A stretch of DNA of 37,877 nucleotides from Collinsella sp. (GCA_019419405.1 DYAA01000052.1:1-37877); one strand, 5' to 3'; shown: positions 25,013-33,320, numbered from the stretch's first letter. The notes: generated by a model from the sequence alone, not told the origin. Numbers and translations are program-made.

Positions 25013-25666
25013 ATGACCCCCGCACAGATTGAGTTTTACAAGCGCCTTGCACACGGTCTGGCGCTCCAATTTGGCCCCAACTGCGAAGTCGTCGTCCACG
25101 ATCTGGAGACCGAGGACGTGGACCACTCCATCGTAGTGATCGAAAATGGCCACGTCAGCGGGCGCAAACTGGGTGACGGCCCCAGCCATATCGTGTTTGA
25201 GTCCATGCACGAGGGCACCACCGACGTACACGACCGCGAGCCGTACCTCACTAAAACCACCGATGGCAAGCTGCTCAAGTCCTCGACCATCTTTATCCGC
25301 AACGACGAAGGCAAGCCCGTCGGCATTTTGGGCATCAACTTTGACATCACGCTTATGAAGGCTTTTGAGCGTTCGCTCGACGCCTTTACCGGCACCGGCG
25401 GCACGGGCTACACCGAGCCCGAGCCCATTACCAAGAACATCGGCGACCTGCTCGAAGACCTGCTGCGCGAGTGCGAGCAATACGTGGGCAAACCTGCAGC
25501 CCTTATGACCAAAGATGAGCGCATTCGTGCCATTGGCTACCTCGACCGTCGCGGCGCCTTCCTCATTTCCAAGTCGAGCGAGCGCGCCTGCGAGTTCTTT
25601 GGCATCTCCAAATACAGCTTCTATAGCTACCTCAACGAGGCAAAGGCTGCCGCCGGCGACAAGTAG
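25013..25666 (+). CDS. YheO/DauR-type transcriptional regulator (PAS-like plus helix-turn-helix)
   Basis: DNA-binding regulator, 217 residues. The N-terminal YheO-like PAS domain spans about 5-115 (CEVVVHDLE, then GHVSGRKLGDG and LLKSSTIFIRNDEGKPVGILGINFDIT). The C-terminal helix-turn-helix is at about 165-210 (IGYLDRRGAFLISKSSERACEFFGISKYSFYSYL). The ATG at 25013 follows AGGAAGG by 5 bases; the longer frame starts at a GTG without a site. It is divergent from ygeX and probably controls it. The ligand is unknown and may be a purine intermediate. Confidence 0.88.
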   Translation: MTPAQIEFYKRLAHGLALQFGPNCEVVVHDLETEDVDHSIVVIENGHVSGRKLGDGPSHIVFESMHEGTTDVHDREPYLTKTTDGKLLKSSTIFIRNDEGKPVGILGINFDITLMKAFERSLDAFTGTGGTGYTEPEPITKNIGDLLEDLLRECEQYVGKPAALMTKDERIRAIGYLDRRGAFLISKSSERACEFFGISKYSFYSYLNEAKAAAGDK

Positions 25667-25750
25667 GCACTCGCCTGGATTGCCCCTCCCCTTTTTGGGC
25701 GCGAGTTCTGGAAAGCGCGAATCCAAGACCGAGCCGCTTGGGAAGTTCCA

Positions 25751-25756
25751 TATAAT
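25751..25756 (+). promoter_or_regulatory. -10 element upstream of the Pro/Ala-rich membrane protein gene
   Basis: Perfect TATAAT, 34 bases before the ATG at 25791; no clear -35 is seen. Confidence 0.4.
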
Positions 25757-25790
25757 CGATGTCATTAGTATTTCGAAAGGGTGGAACAGA

Positions 25791-26777
25791 ATGGCGTTGA
25801 GCAAGGCATCATGCACCGGTCGCGGATTGATTCCAGCAATTGGTGGACATGTGCACCGCATGTTCGATGAGGGTGAAGACGACCTGTTTTCGCTGAGCCT
25901 TGACGACGTGATGGATGATCGCCCGTGGACCGCCGACGAACTCATGGGCGGTGGGGCTCGCCCGTCAAGCCCCAATCCCGCACTTGCGCCTAAGCCCGCA
26001 TCTGCGCCGACTCCTGCGCAGCCGCCTGTTTCGACGCCCGCATCTACGCCCGCACCCATTTCGGCGCCCGCGCCCGCTCCCCGCCCCGCAAGCGACCCGT
26101 CCGAGACGGCGGCATTTCTCGCTGCAGCGACGCAGGGCAAATCGGCCGACAGCACCGTTATGTACAGCGCCCAGCAGTTGCCTGTTCCTGCGGCACGCAA
26201 GCCTCCGATCACAAAGCTCGATGAGCCCGTTGCCCATCAGGTTGCCTACGATTCCTGGGCTGCAGCCGATCTGGATGAGACCTCAACCGGCATGCCGGTG
26301 CTCGACGTTCCAGTTAACCCGCTTTTTGCCGCCAACACGAGCGCCGCGGACTATGAGGGCGGTGCGGCATATTCCGATTATTCCGATAGCTATACTGGCA
26401 CCGGTCGCATCGAGACCGAGGATTATGGCACCGCATCGAGCAATTATCTCAACGATCCGTACGCTGCCGCGCCTGCACCGGAATATGACCCGGAGGCCGC
26501 GTCCGCGCCGGCGTATACCAAAAGCACGGGCGAAGAGCGCTTCGCCGATTATTACGCCGAGGAAAAGGCGCTGCGTTTCTCGGAATTTCCGCAGGCAGTC
26601 AAGGTTGCCTTTATCGCCATTGTCATTGCCCTGCTCGGCGTCATTGCGTTTGAGGGATTCCAGCTGTTCCGCGGCCCCACCCAAGCGGAGTCGGAGACCC
26701 AGCAAAAAGAGGACGATAACAAGTATCTGGACATCAACACCCTCAAGGGCGACCCCAACGACGGAGACGATGAGTAG
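25791..26777 (+). CDS. Pro/Ala-rich single-span membrane protein, unknown function
   Basis: Not recognised. 328 residues: an N-terminal part with an acidic stretch DEGEDDLFSLSLDDVMDD (26-43), a Pro/Ala-rich linker (about 56-103), a region rich in Tyr, Asp and Ser (185-225), and one hydrophobic segment at about 270-292 (VAFIAIVIALLGVIAFEGF) followed by a short charged tail. No signal peptide, so it should sit with its long N-terminus in the cytoplasm. AAAGGGTGG precedes the ATG at 25791; the open frame continues upstream but has no ribosome site and a different character. It follows the regulator by 124 bases and has its own -10. Confidence 0.7.
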   Translation: MALSKASCTGRGLIPAIGGHVHRMFDEGEDDLFSLSLDDVMDDRPWTADELMGGGARPSSPNPALAPKPASAPTPAQPPVSTPASTPAPISAPAPAPRPASDPSETAAFLAAATQGKSADSTVMYSAQQLPVPAARKPPITKLDEPVAHQVAYDSWAAADLDETSTGMPVLDVPVNPLFAANTSAADYEGGAAYSDYSDSYTGTGRIETEDYGTASSNYLNDPYAAAPAPEYDPEAASAPAYTKSTGEERFADYYAEEKALRFSEFPQAVKVAFIAIVIALLGVIAFEGFQLFRGPTQAESETQQKEDDNKYLDINTLKGDPNDGDDE

Positions 26778-26847
26778 CGAGAGCTGAAGGCTGCCGCAGG
26801 ATCTCGCATCCAGCACCGGCTTCTAAGTGCTGTCTTGTCATCCAGCT

Positions 26848-26956
26848 ACACTTTTCCTGATAATTTGCCTATCGAATTTGACACTTTTCCGAAGTTCTAA
26901 GGTGCCTATTTCGACACTTTTCCGTACTTTTAAACGGCTGATTTCGACACTTTTCC
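26848..26956. repeat. four-copy array, 33-bp period (ACACTTTTCC motif)
   Basis: ACACTTTTCC occurs at 26848, 26881, 26914 and 26947, exactly 33 bp apart. Copies 3 and 4 share the longer TTTCGACACTTTTCCG; the 19-20 bases between copies vary. It lies in the 398-bp gap between the Pro/Ala-rich membrane protein and the next gene; the rest of the gap has two stem-loops (26990-27019 and 27058-27074) and no supported gene. Confidence 0.8.
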
Positions 26957-26989
26957 GGATGAAAGCCGAATAATCACTTGGGAAACCAA

Positions 26990-27026
26990 CGCCATCCGCT
27001 CGTCATTTCGCGGATGGCGCTTGATT
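26990..27026 (+). terminator. possible terminator downstream of the membrane protein gene
   Basis: Perfect 10-bp stem CGCCATCCGC / GCGGATGGCG with a 10-base loop followed by CTTGATTTC, a weak T-run, 212 bases after the stop. A second stem GCCCGC / GCGGGC followed by GCGTTTTAT lies at 27058-27079. Confidence 0.45.
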
Positions 27027-27175
27027 TCTGTCCGTACACGTTGATAGACTTCCTCTTGCCCGCAAGGAGCGGGCGCGTTTTATCCAGAGTCGGGGTAGAG
27101 AGTTGGCTCCACGATCCCGACGCCAACCGGCCAAGAGGCACGGTGGCCCTGCCAACATCGATGAAAGGAGTCCGT

Positions 27176-27598
27176 ATGGACAATTTCTCCGTGCGCAGTG
27201 AGCGCAACTTCCACAACCTGGTAGCCAAGCCAAAACGAATGCATCTTCTGGACGAGCCGAGCGGCTATGCCTCGGCCATGGTCAAGAGCAGCCTCTCCCA
27301 CCAGATGCGCTTTACCGTGCAGGTGCTCGAGGAAGAGCTCTGCGTTGCCGGCGACCCGCACGTGCTACAGATCAAGCTGCTCAGAGACGACTCGCGCGAG
27401 TCGTCCAGCTGGAAGCTCTTTGCCGACGGCTCGTGCGTCGCAAGCGGCTCGGGTGACTTTGCCCGTGAGTGCTTCTGCGAGGGCGCCGAGGTGTTTTTGG
27501 ACTTGTGTCGTGATGCCGTCGAGGCTGCCAAGCTGCACCAGTGGAGCCAGAGGGAGTATGAGCTGTTGAGTGCGGCCCGCGGGATTGCGGGGGCGTAG
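27176..27598 (+). CDS. hypothetical protein, 140 residues
   Basis: Not recognised. AAAGGAG lies 5 bases before the ATG, the frame is closed by TAG, and codon use resembles the neighbours, so it is very probably expressed. No membrane segment or signal peptide; three scattered cysteines in the second half (Cys at about 90, 100 and 112) and a mixed-charge, helix-rich C-terminus (DLCRDAVEAAKLHQWSQREYELLSAARG). The middle VKSSLSHQMRFTVQVLEEELCVAGDPHVLQI is probably beta-rich. It stands alone between a repeat array and the surface protein. Confidence 0.65.
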   Translation: MDNFSVRSERNFHNLVAKPKRMHLLDEPSGYASAMVKSSLSHQMRFTVQVLEEELCVAGDPHVLQIKLLRDDSRESSSWKLFADGSCVASGSGDFARECFCEGAEVFLDLCRDAVEAAKLHQWSQREYELLSAARGIAGA

Positions 27599-27922
27599 GA
27601 ACAGAAGCCTCATGATGGTGGCCTCGGCTGGAATGACGTATCGCTCGATAAATGATCTCAACAACGTAGCCGATGCGCCGCATTTCGCCTCAAAGGCATT
27701 GAGCGATCGGGCGGCGTCCAGCATTTCTTTGATATCCCCAATTGATTGTTCCGAGAAAGTCTCTTCATGCCCTCATAATCGCCCTTACGAGAAACTTGGA
27801 CGAGACGGGCGTCCATACGCCGTCTCTAAACTAACGAGCCGTTCGCGGAAAGAACATCAGGCTAGCGTGGGCCAAAGATATACTGGTATCGTTGCAACAA
27901 TTATGGAAGATCGGCATCGTCA
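27599..27922. other. gap of 324 bp without a supported gene
   Basis: No gene with a ribosome site is visible. A minus-strand segment at 27604-27740 translates to a protein-like stretch (DIKEMLDAARSLNAFEAKCG, then LLRSFIERYVIPAEATIMR), bounded upstream by an in-frame stop; it may be the remnant of a lost gene. A TATACT (27879-27884) lies 39 bases before the surface protein start. Confidence 0.35.
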
Positions 27923-29737
27923 ATGACCTCCTTGAAATTCTCCAGGCGCTTCGCGCTTAGCCTGCTCGTCCCGCTGTCCGCCGCCGTAGCGCTAGCTTTG
28001 CCCTCAACCGCCCTCGCTGCGTCGGACCCGAACCCGCCCAGCATCTCCAACGTGACGTTATCCGCGGCGACAGTCACGGCCGGCTCCACGCTGCATGTCG
28101 GCTACGATGTGGACGACCCCGATGGGGTGCGGTCAGTCACGCCGATAGTCGAGGTCGTCGTCGATAGCGATGACGGGGACCAGGGCAACAGCTCCCGCCT
28201 CGCCTTCCGGTCGACCGGCGACACGACCGCGGGCTTCGATATCCCCACCTCCCCGAGCGACCGGCCCTGCAGGTACCGGATCATCGGCCTCGGCGTGACC
28301 GATAGCCTTGGATGGGTTACCGATGTCTACGACGCGGCGTATGCCGAGGAGAAGGGACTCAACTCTCCGACCTTCGCCACCAGCCCCCTCGTCTATGAGG
28401 TGACCGAGGGGCCCGCGGACCAGAACCCGCCGACCGTGTCCTCCGTGTCGTTCTCGAGCAGGGAGGTCGCGACCGGTGCCGACTTCCACATCTCTTGGTC
28501 CGTCGCGGACCCGGACGGCGTTCGCTCCGTTTCCCCCATACTGCAGCGGGGCTGGGAGGATAAGGACGACGGCTGCTCCGTTTCGTCGGCCTATTATCAC
28601 GGAGGCTCGTCTATCGACGGGTTCGACCTCACATTCGACAGCAATAGGATCGGAAGGCACAGGCTGATCGGCCTTTCGGTCACCGATGACCTAGGGTTCG
28701 AGACCGATGTGTACGAGAGTTCCTACGCCAGGGCCAACGGCATCTCGGGCGCGACTTTCTCGGTTGCCAACCCGAGCGAGCTGTGCTTCGAGGTGACCGG
28801 CAGCGCGATCGACCGGAACCCGCCCACAGTCTCGAACGTTTCCATCTCCGCGAAGAGAGTCCCTGTCGGCGGGCTCCTCCGCATCTATTGCAATGTAGGC
28901 GACGCGGACGGCGTGAAGTCTGTCTCCCCGATTCTCGGCGACCCCGGCTATGTCGAGGACCCGAACTCTGTAAAGGCCCGTAAAACGTTGAGCTGCAGCT
29001 ACGATGCGGCAAGAGGCTATATCGAAATCGAGTTCCCCACGTCGCTCTCGATGGGCTCGTTTGAAATCCATGCCCTCGCGGTCCTCGACAAGGCGGGTCA
29101 TGAGACCTTCGTCTACAGCTCCGCCTACGCCGAGCGTAACGGCAAGACCGGCGTCCGGACCTTTGATGTCGACGACGCGGAGAACGTCACCTTCGACGTG
29201 ACCGCCCCGCTGTATGCCGCCACCAAGGGCAACGGGCAGGCATATGCAAAGGGCAACGAGAACGGTCTGACCTTCCGCTTCAGCGGTCCTCTCGATGAGT
29301 TCACGCGTCTCCTCGTGGACGGAAATGAGGCCTCCGCTGAGAACTACACCGCAACCAAGGGCAGCACGATTATCGAGCTCAAGCCGGCCTACCTGGACAC
29401 GCTTGCCGCCGGCGGACACACCGTCACGGCCGTCTGGAAGGACGGGACGGCGACCGATGCATCCTTCACCGTGGAGGGGAAGGCCCAAGGGGAGCAGGCG
29501 GGCGGCAAGACCGATGTAGATTCACCCGGCGACAACAAAAGTGATCCTGCCACTCCTGAAAAGGACGACGACGAGGCGTCTACAAAAAGGTCGGGACACA
29601 CGACAACCGATGAACTAAAGCTCGCCGTAACCGGCGACTCCGCTTGGATGGCCAGCATCGCATTAGCCATGGCGGCCACGGCCTGCTTCGCGGCAGCGAG
29701 AAGGCTTGAGCCCAAGCAGCATAGGCACGAACAGTAG
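27923..29737 (+). CDS. LAVTG-anchored surface protein with three internal repeats
   Basis: Secreted, wall-anchored protein of 604 residues. An N-terminal signal peptide (basic RR, hydrophobic core, cleavage near ALA-AS at 33) is followed by three repeats of about 131 residues (35-165, 166-297, 297-428). Each begins DxNPPxxSxVxxS and contains DxDGVxSVxPI, most likely Ig-like beta-sandwiches. A different domain (430-520) follows, then a Pro/Asp/Lys-rich linker and a sorting signal: LAVTG (567-571), a hydrophobic span and a basic tail. LAVTG is a variant of LPxTG. It starts at ATG in an ATGA overlap with a short upstream frame and has only a weak ribosome site (GGAAG, 15 bases away). Binding target unknown. 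Confidence 0.85.
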   Translation: MTSLKFSRRFALSLLVPLSAAVALALPSTALAASDPNPPSISNVTLSAATVTAGSTLHVGYDVDDPDGVRSVTPIVEVVVDSDDGDQGNSSRLAFRSTGDTTAGFDIPTSPSDRPCRYRIIGLGVTDSLGWVTDVYDAAYAEEKGLNSPTFATSPLVYEVTEGPADQNPPTVSSVSFSSREVATGADFHISWSVADPDGVRSVSPILQRGWEDKDDGCSVSSAYYHGGSSIDGFDLTFDSNRIGRHRLIGLSVTDDLGFETDVYESSYARANGISGATFSVANPSELCFEVTGSAIDRNPPTVSNVSISAKRVPVGGLLRIYCNVGDADGVKSVSPILGDPGYVEDPNSVKARKTLSCSYDAARGYIEIEFPTSLSMGSFEIHALAVLDKAGHETFVYSSAYAERNGKTGVRTFDVDDAENVTFDVTAPLYAATKGNGQAYAKGNENGLTFRFSGPLDEFTRLLVDGNEASAENYTATKGSTIIELKPAYLDTLAAGGHTVTAVWKDGTATDASFTVEGKAQGEQAGGKTDVDSPGDNKSDPATPEKDDDEASTKRSGHTTTDELKLAVTGDSAWMASIALAMAATACFAAARRLEPKQHRHEQ

Positions 29738-29829
29738 CTCAAAGCGAACTCAACTGGGAAGGGCAGATGGATAGCCGTCCTTCTCTTGCAATCAACCCAA
29801 TCCGCTGAAATGCAATCAGTTAACGAGTT

Positions 29830-29864
29830 TTGCCAGACGCTCGGTCTCTACCCCGCTCTGGCAA
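29830..29864. promoter_or_regulatory. inverted repeat upstream of the 411-residue gene
   Basis: TTGCCAGA (29830-29837) and TCTGGCAA (29857-29864) form perfect 8-bp arms around a 19-base loop, 55 bases before the start of the next gene. It could be an operator or a weak terminator of the surface protein gene. Confidence 0.4.
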
Positions 29865-29919
29865 GCCACCTAGCAATGAGATAATGCCCACGGCGATCAA
29901 CGCAAACAAGGAGCACGCT

Positions 29920-31155
29920 ATGGCAGACAACGAGATCAAACCCTCAACGGACGGCGGCCGAGAGGAACTCGTGGCAAAACAGCTCGCATCGACCAAAATC
30001 CACCTCGCGCTCACCCAGGAGCGGGCGGACATCTCCGGCGCCATCAAGCTGCCGCTCGAGCGAATTCCCCAGCTCGGCGTGGCGTTCGCCTCGCTCCCCT
30101 CGATGTTTCGCACCGTCACTAACACGGTGAGCGTACCCACGTTGCTCCAGGCGACTGACAAATTTGGCAACCCGCTCGATCCGTCGAAACTCAACTCGTT
30201 CAAGGACGGCAGCGGTCTCACAGGGGGCTACCGCGACGCAGTCAAGGGCTTTGGACAGGCGCGCTTCCACGTAGTCGAGGGCGACATCGCCACGAGCGTC
30301 ACTCAAGTGCCTTACGACCCGACGTCGTTGTTCATGGCAGCCGCAATCGCGCAGATAAACCAAAAGCTCGACTCCATCCAGGAGTCCGTCGACGAGATGT
30401 TCGAGTACATGCGTCAGCGCGACAAGGCCAACATGCGTGGCAACCTCAAGACGCTCGCAGACATCCTCAACGGTTACGGCCTCAACTACGGCAACGCCAC
30501 CTACATGGCAAACGCCCATATGAAGGTGCTCGACATCAAACAGTCGTCCGCGCAGGACATGGAACTCTTCCGCTCGCAGGCGCAAGCGGATCTGAAAAAG
30601 AAAGGGTTCATCGAGGTGCGAGACGGCTTGGGCAGACGCCTCGACAAGGTGCTCGACTACCTCAAAGACTGCCAGCTCGCCACCTACATCCACGCGTTCT
30701 CACTGTTCCTCGAACCCATGCTCGCCCAGAACTTCGAGCCCGCAAAGCTCGCGGACGCCACCGCGAAGATCGAGGCCGATTCGATTGCGTATCGCGAGCT
30801 CTACACCGAGTGTTACGACGCCCTCGAGGCGGGAACTGCCGACACCGTCGATGCGGCACTGCTGGGCGGCATCGCGTCCGCGGGCAAATTGCTCGGTCAC
30901 GCCATCGCAAAGACCCCCGTGGGCGAACATACGCTCATCGACGAGGCACTCGAGGGTGCAGGAGAGGACATCGGCAGGTTCAACGACAGGCAATCCGAGA
31001 AACTCCTCGAAAAGCTCCATCGGGCAAAGACGCCTGACGTCGCACCGTTCAAGCAGAGCGTAATGGAAGTAGACACCCTCTACAACCGCCCCACGCAGAT
31101 CGCCGTGGACGCCGAGAACGTCTACATCCTGCCTGCCAAGCGGCAGGAAGAGTAG
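29920..31155 (+). CDS. hypothetical protein, 411 residues
   Basis: Not recognised. AAGGAG lies 6 bases before the ATG at 29920. It has no signal peptide. The first part contains ISGAIKLPLERIPQLGVAFASLPSMFRTVTNTVSVPTLL (about 38-76), a region that looks amphipathic rather than a membrane span. The centre (about 165-300) is helical with possible coiled-coil content (INQKLDSIQESVDEMFEYMRQRDKANM). A Gly/Ala-rich stretch, LLGGIASAGKLLGHAIAKT, occurs near 315-333. These features are compatible with a soluble helical protein that contacts membranes, but function is unknown. It is convergent with the exonuclease gene, 43 bases apart. Confidence 0.65.
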   Translation: MADNEIKPSTDGGREELVAKQLASTKIHLALTQERADISGAIKLPLERIPQLGVAFASLPSMFRTVTNTVSVPTLLQATDKFGNPLDPSKLNSFKDGSGLTGGYRDAVKGFGQARFHVVEGDIATSVTQVPYDPTSLFMAAAIAQINQKLDSIQESVDEMFEYMRQRDKANMRGNLKTLADILNGYGLNYGNATYMANAHMKVLDIKQSSAQDMELFRSQAQADLKKKGFIEVRDGLGRRLDKVLDYLKDCQLATYIHAFSLFLEPMLAQNFEPAKLADATAKIEADSIAYRELYTECYDALEAGTADTVDAALLGGIASAGKLLGHAIAKTPVGEHTLIDEALEGAGEDIGRFNDRQSEKLLEKLHRAKTPDVAPFKQSVMEVDTLYNRPTQIAVDAENVYILPAKRQEE

Positions 31156-31198
31156 CGATACGCGACAGGCCACGCGCCATGCAGACGGCCAACGCCGC

Positions 31199-31933
31199 CT
31201 ATCTCCCCTCCGCCTTCAACTTCAGCAACAGATCGCTCAGCTCGGGGCACTTGCTGGAAAGGCGTGTCTCCGCTCGCTCGCCCATCCCCCACCGCTGGCG
31301 GATCTCCTGGGCGCGCGGGCTCACGCGGTAGTCCCCCTCCATCATCTGCTTGAGCAGCTTGGCGGTCACGCGCGCATCGGCTAGGGCACTGTGGGCGTGA
31401 CCCGTCGACTCGTCGAACTCGATGCCAAACCACGTTGCCGCGTCGCCCAACGAGACGCGCCCGTGGCTGCCCACGTCCATAATCGAAGTGTAAAACGCCT
31501 GCAGGTCGGCCCAGTCCGTAGGAAATGCGGCAAGGTCGATGCGCTTTGCCTGGCACTCGGTCAAAAGCTGTCGACGGTCCGTCCCGCTCCAGCAAACCAC
31601 CTGAGCGGAGTAGCGACCGATCCAATCGTTGAGCCTTTTGATCACCACATAGAGCGGATCGGCCATCGCGGTGTCCACGGCCGATATCCCCGTAAGCTCG
31701 CGGACGGGAAACGCAACGCCTTCGGTAAACTCCGTCTGCACAAACTGCGAGAACTCGCCCATAACGTTGCCGTGGTAATCGAGCTTGACAGCGCCGACCT
31801 CGATGATCTCATTGTGCAGTCCACGGCGCTGGCGCTGCTTTGGCACCGGCGCAAACTCAAAGTCCAGCACGATCTGGCGCGCAAAGTTCGTCGTATCGAT
31901 AGCCGAGATGCACGGCGTCTTTTTAGCTGGCAC
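31199..31933 (-). CDS. DEDDh 3'-5' exonuclease family protein
   Basis: 3'-5' exonuclease of the DnaQ-like DEDDh type, 244 residues, closest in look to KapD/Eri1-like enzymes. Catalytic residues: Asp24 and Glu26 (VLDFEF), Asp119 (WSGTDR), His181 and Asp186 (GHAHSALADAR). It starts with GTG at 31933; AAAGG lies 8 bases earlier. RNA or DNA end trimming is expected; the substrate is not defined by sequence. It faces the unknown 411-residue gene, and a 461-bp gene-free stretch lies upstream. Confidence 0.88.
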   Translation of the reverse strand: MPAKKTPCISAIDTTNFARQIVLDFEFAPVPKQRQRRGLHNEIIEVGAVKLDYHGNVMGEFSQFVQTEFTEGVAFPVRELTGISAVDTAMADPLYVVIKRLNDWIGRYSAQVVCWSGTDRRQLLTECQAKRIDLAAFPTDWADLQAFYTSIMDVGSHGRVSLGDAATWFGIEFDESTGHAHSALADARVTAKLLKQMMEGDYRVSPRAQEIRQRWGMGERAETRLSSKCPELSDLLLKLKAEGR

Positions 31934-32394
31934 GGTTAGGGCCTTTCTCCGTTGCCTGCCGCTTGGTTACATAAGCGGCTACATTGCCGTAAGGATAGGC
32001 GCCCGTGCGGACACAAAAGCGGGGTGCAATGCCATGCACCAGGCACGCGCCACACAGACGGACCCAAGGGATCCCGCCCGCTCTATTCAAATGCATGTGA
32101 TAAAAATTGAGGCCCGGTGACTTGAATCAGCGGTCATCCCGGGCCCATCAGAGCTCACAGAGCTCTTGGTTGCTTTGGCCTCGCTTTTCACAGCGTTTGT
32201 TGGGCTTTCCGAGGCACTCAAGCAGCGTTCGAAGCATAACAAGTCGCTGCCATTAAGACACTGACCTCTTGACCAAGCAACGGCGCTGCCCAGCTCTTCA
32301 CTACTTGGGCTGCCGTCGACTTCATTCTATCCGCGAGCATCTGGTTTACCAAATGGATTTTCGGTAAAGGAAGCACGGCACGCCTGCAAGACCA
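31934..32394. other. gap of 461 bp with several stem-loops
   Basis: No supported gene. Inverted repeats: GGTGCA-ATGCCA-TGCACC (32023-32040); GGCCCGG / CCGGGCC with a GAC extension (32111-32145); GAGCTC-ACA-GAGCTC (32151-32165); and TTTACC / GGTAAA with an inner AAAT / ATTT (near 32345-32368). On the minus strand the first is followed by CCGCTTTTGTG and could terminate transcription from the ATPase remnant. Confidence 0.4.
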
Positions 32395-33045
32395 CTACGC
32401 CCCAAGTGCCGCCACGGGGATCACCGCCACGCCGTCGTCGCGTGTGTAGGCAATGCTCCCCTTTCCAACCACAACCGCCAAAAACGCCGGTGCGGCATTC
32501 TGGGCGGCAGGATTGGAGAGCACTTTCCTCTCCAGCGCCTTGAGATTTCTCGCTCCATCGTCTGCCTTCGCATCGCTCAGCTTGACCTCGATGGCTCCCC
32601 AGCGCCCGTCGTGCTCAACGACCGGATCGACCTCAAGGCCCTTCTCATCTCGGAAATAATGGACACTGTTGTCGACACCGCCGTAGGTGGAAAGGAACAC
32701 GCGCACGTCGCGCAGAACGAGGTTCTCAAAGAGCATCCCCAGCGTTTGCATATCGCCAAGCAGCCGCTCAGGGGTAGCCCCCAGCAACGCCGCCGCAAGT
32801 GACGGGTCGCAGAAGTAGCGCTTGGGGCGCACGCGAACGCGGGCCTTCGAGCGCATGGGCGGCTCCCATCCACACGGGTCCTCGGTCAGCTTGAGCCTGT
32901 TGAAGAGATCCAGGTACGCAGCGATGGTCCTCTCGTCGGGGCCCGCCTCACCGTACGAGGCGTCCTTTATGAGCGTCTTGTACGTGACAGCCTGGCTCTC
33001 GTTCAGGGCAAGAGCTCGCAAAAGGCCGTGTGCAAGCTCGGGCGA
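32395..33045 (-). pseudogene. C-terminal remnant of a DUF4143-type ATP-binding protein
   Basis: About 217 codons of the C-terminal half of an AAA-type ATPase with the DUF4143 domain. The DUF4143 signature is clear: LNESQAVTYKTLIKDAS, then KRYFCDPSLAAALLG, GMLFENLVLRDVRVFLS and VDPVVEHDGRWGAIEVKLSD, a nuclease-like core. The N-terminal P-loop half of the usual protein (about 400-450 residues) is missing: the frame is closed by a TGA at 33046-33048 and no other start has a ribosome site. Upstream lies the 23-bp-period array, so the gene was probably cut by deletion at about 33045. It could still be translated from an internal TTG (33021), but activity is unlikely. Confidence 0.8.
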
Positions 33046-33062
33046 TCATGCGATATACGAAA

Positions 33063-33160
33063 TTACGCCATTCTCAATGCGGATTTTACGCTACTTCCAA
33101 TGTAGTTTTTACGCCGTTGCGGATGTAGTTTTTACGCCATGTTCATTGAAGGTTTTACGC
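33063..33160. repeat. five-copy array, 23-bp period (TACGC motif)
   Basis: TACGC occurs at 33064, 33087, 33110, 33133 and 33156, exactly 23 bp apart. In the minus orientation each unit reads GCGTAAAAnCTnCAT with a variable 3' part; the two central units share GCGTAAAAACTACAT (15 bases). The array sits directly upstream of the truncated ATPase. The exact periodicity with AT-rich cores resembles a set of protein-binding iterons. Confidence 0.85.
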
Positions 33161-33210
33161 TTGGCATCCTTAGCGCGACGCTCGCTCAACCCCTGACCAC
33201 CGGATTGCCC

Positions 33211-33266
33211 GAATTCCGGGATGCTGCCTCCGCTCCAAACAAAAGGCCCCGACTCGCGATGAGCTG
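33211..33266. repeat. diverged copy of the hydroxylase 3' end (half repeat unit plus terminator remnant)
   Basis: This stretch aligns with 35319-35372 at roughly 80 percent identity by eye: the right half of a 62-bp unit, then CCGCTCCAA-R-CAAAAGGCCCC and a terminator-like segment. It is therefore a partial duplicate of the array B/terminator junction. A separate perfect 12-bp hairpin follows (33266-33299). Confidence 0.65.
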
Positions 33267-33299
33267 CCTCCCATTTCTTGAACATTAGAAATGGGAGGC
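33266..33299. other. perfect 12-bp hairpin before array A
   Basis: GCCTCCCATTTC / GAAATGGGAGGC with a 10-base loop, followed on the plus strand by TTTCC. It lies between the duplicated terminator remnant and array A and is compatible with a plus-strand terminator, although no plus-strand gene precedes it. Confidence 0.55.
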
Positions 33300-33320
33300 T
33301 TTCCACCCCATGCCTCTATC

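Noticed and set aside
26848..26956. CRISPR interpretation of the 33-bp array
   Set aside because: The conserved part is only 10-16 bases, the variable parts are 17-23 bases, and there are no cas genes.
26974..27228. 84-codon minus-strand frame (ending SGWRWFPK)
   Set aside because: It overlaps two stem-loops and the start of the 140-residue gene; no ribosome site or recognisable domain was found.
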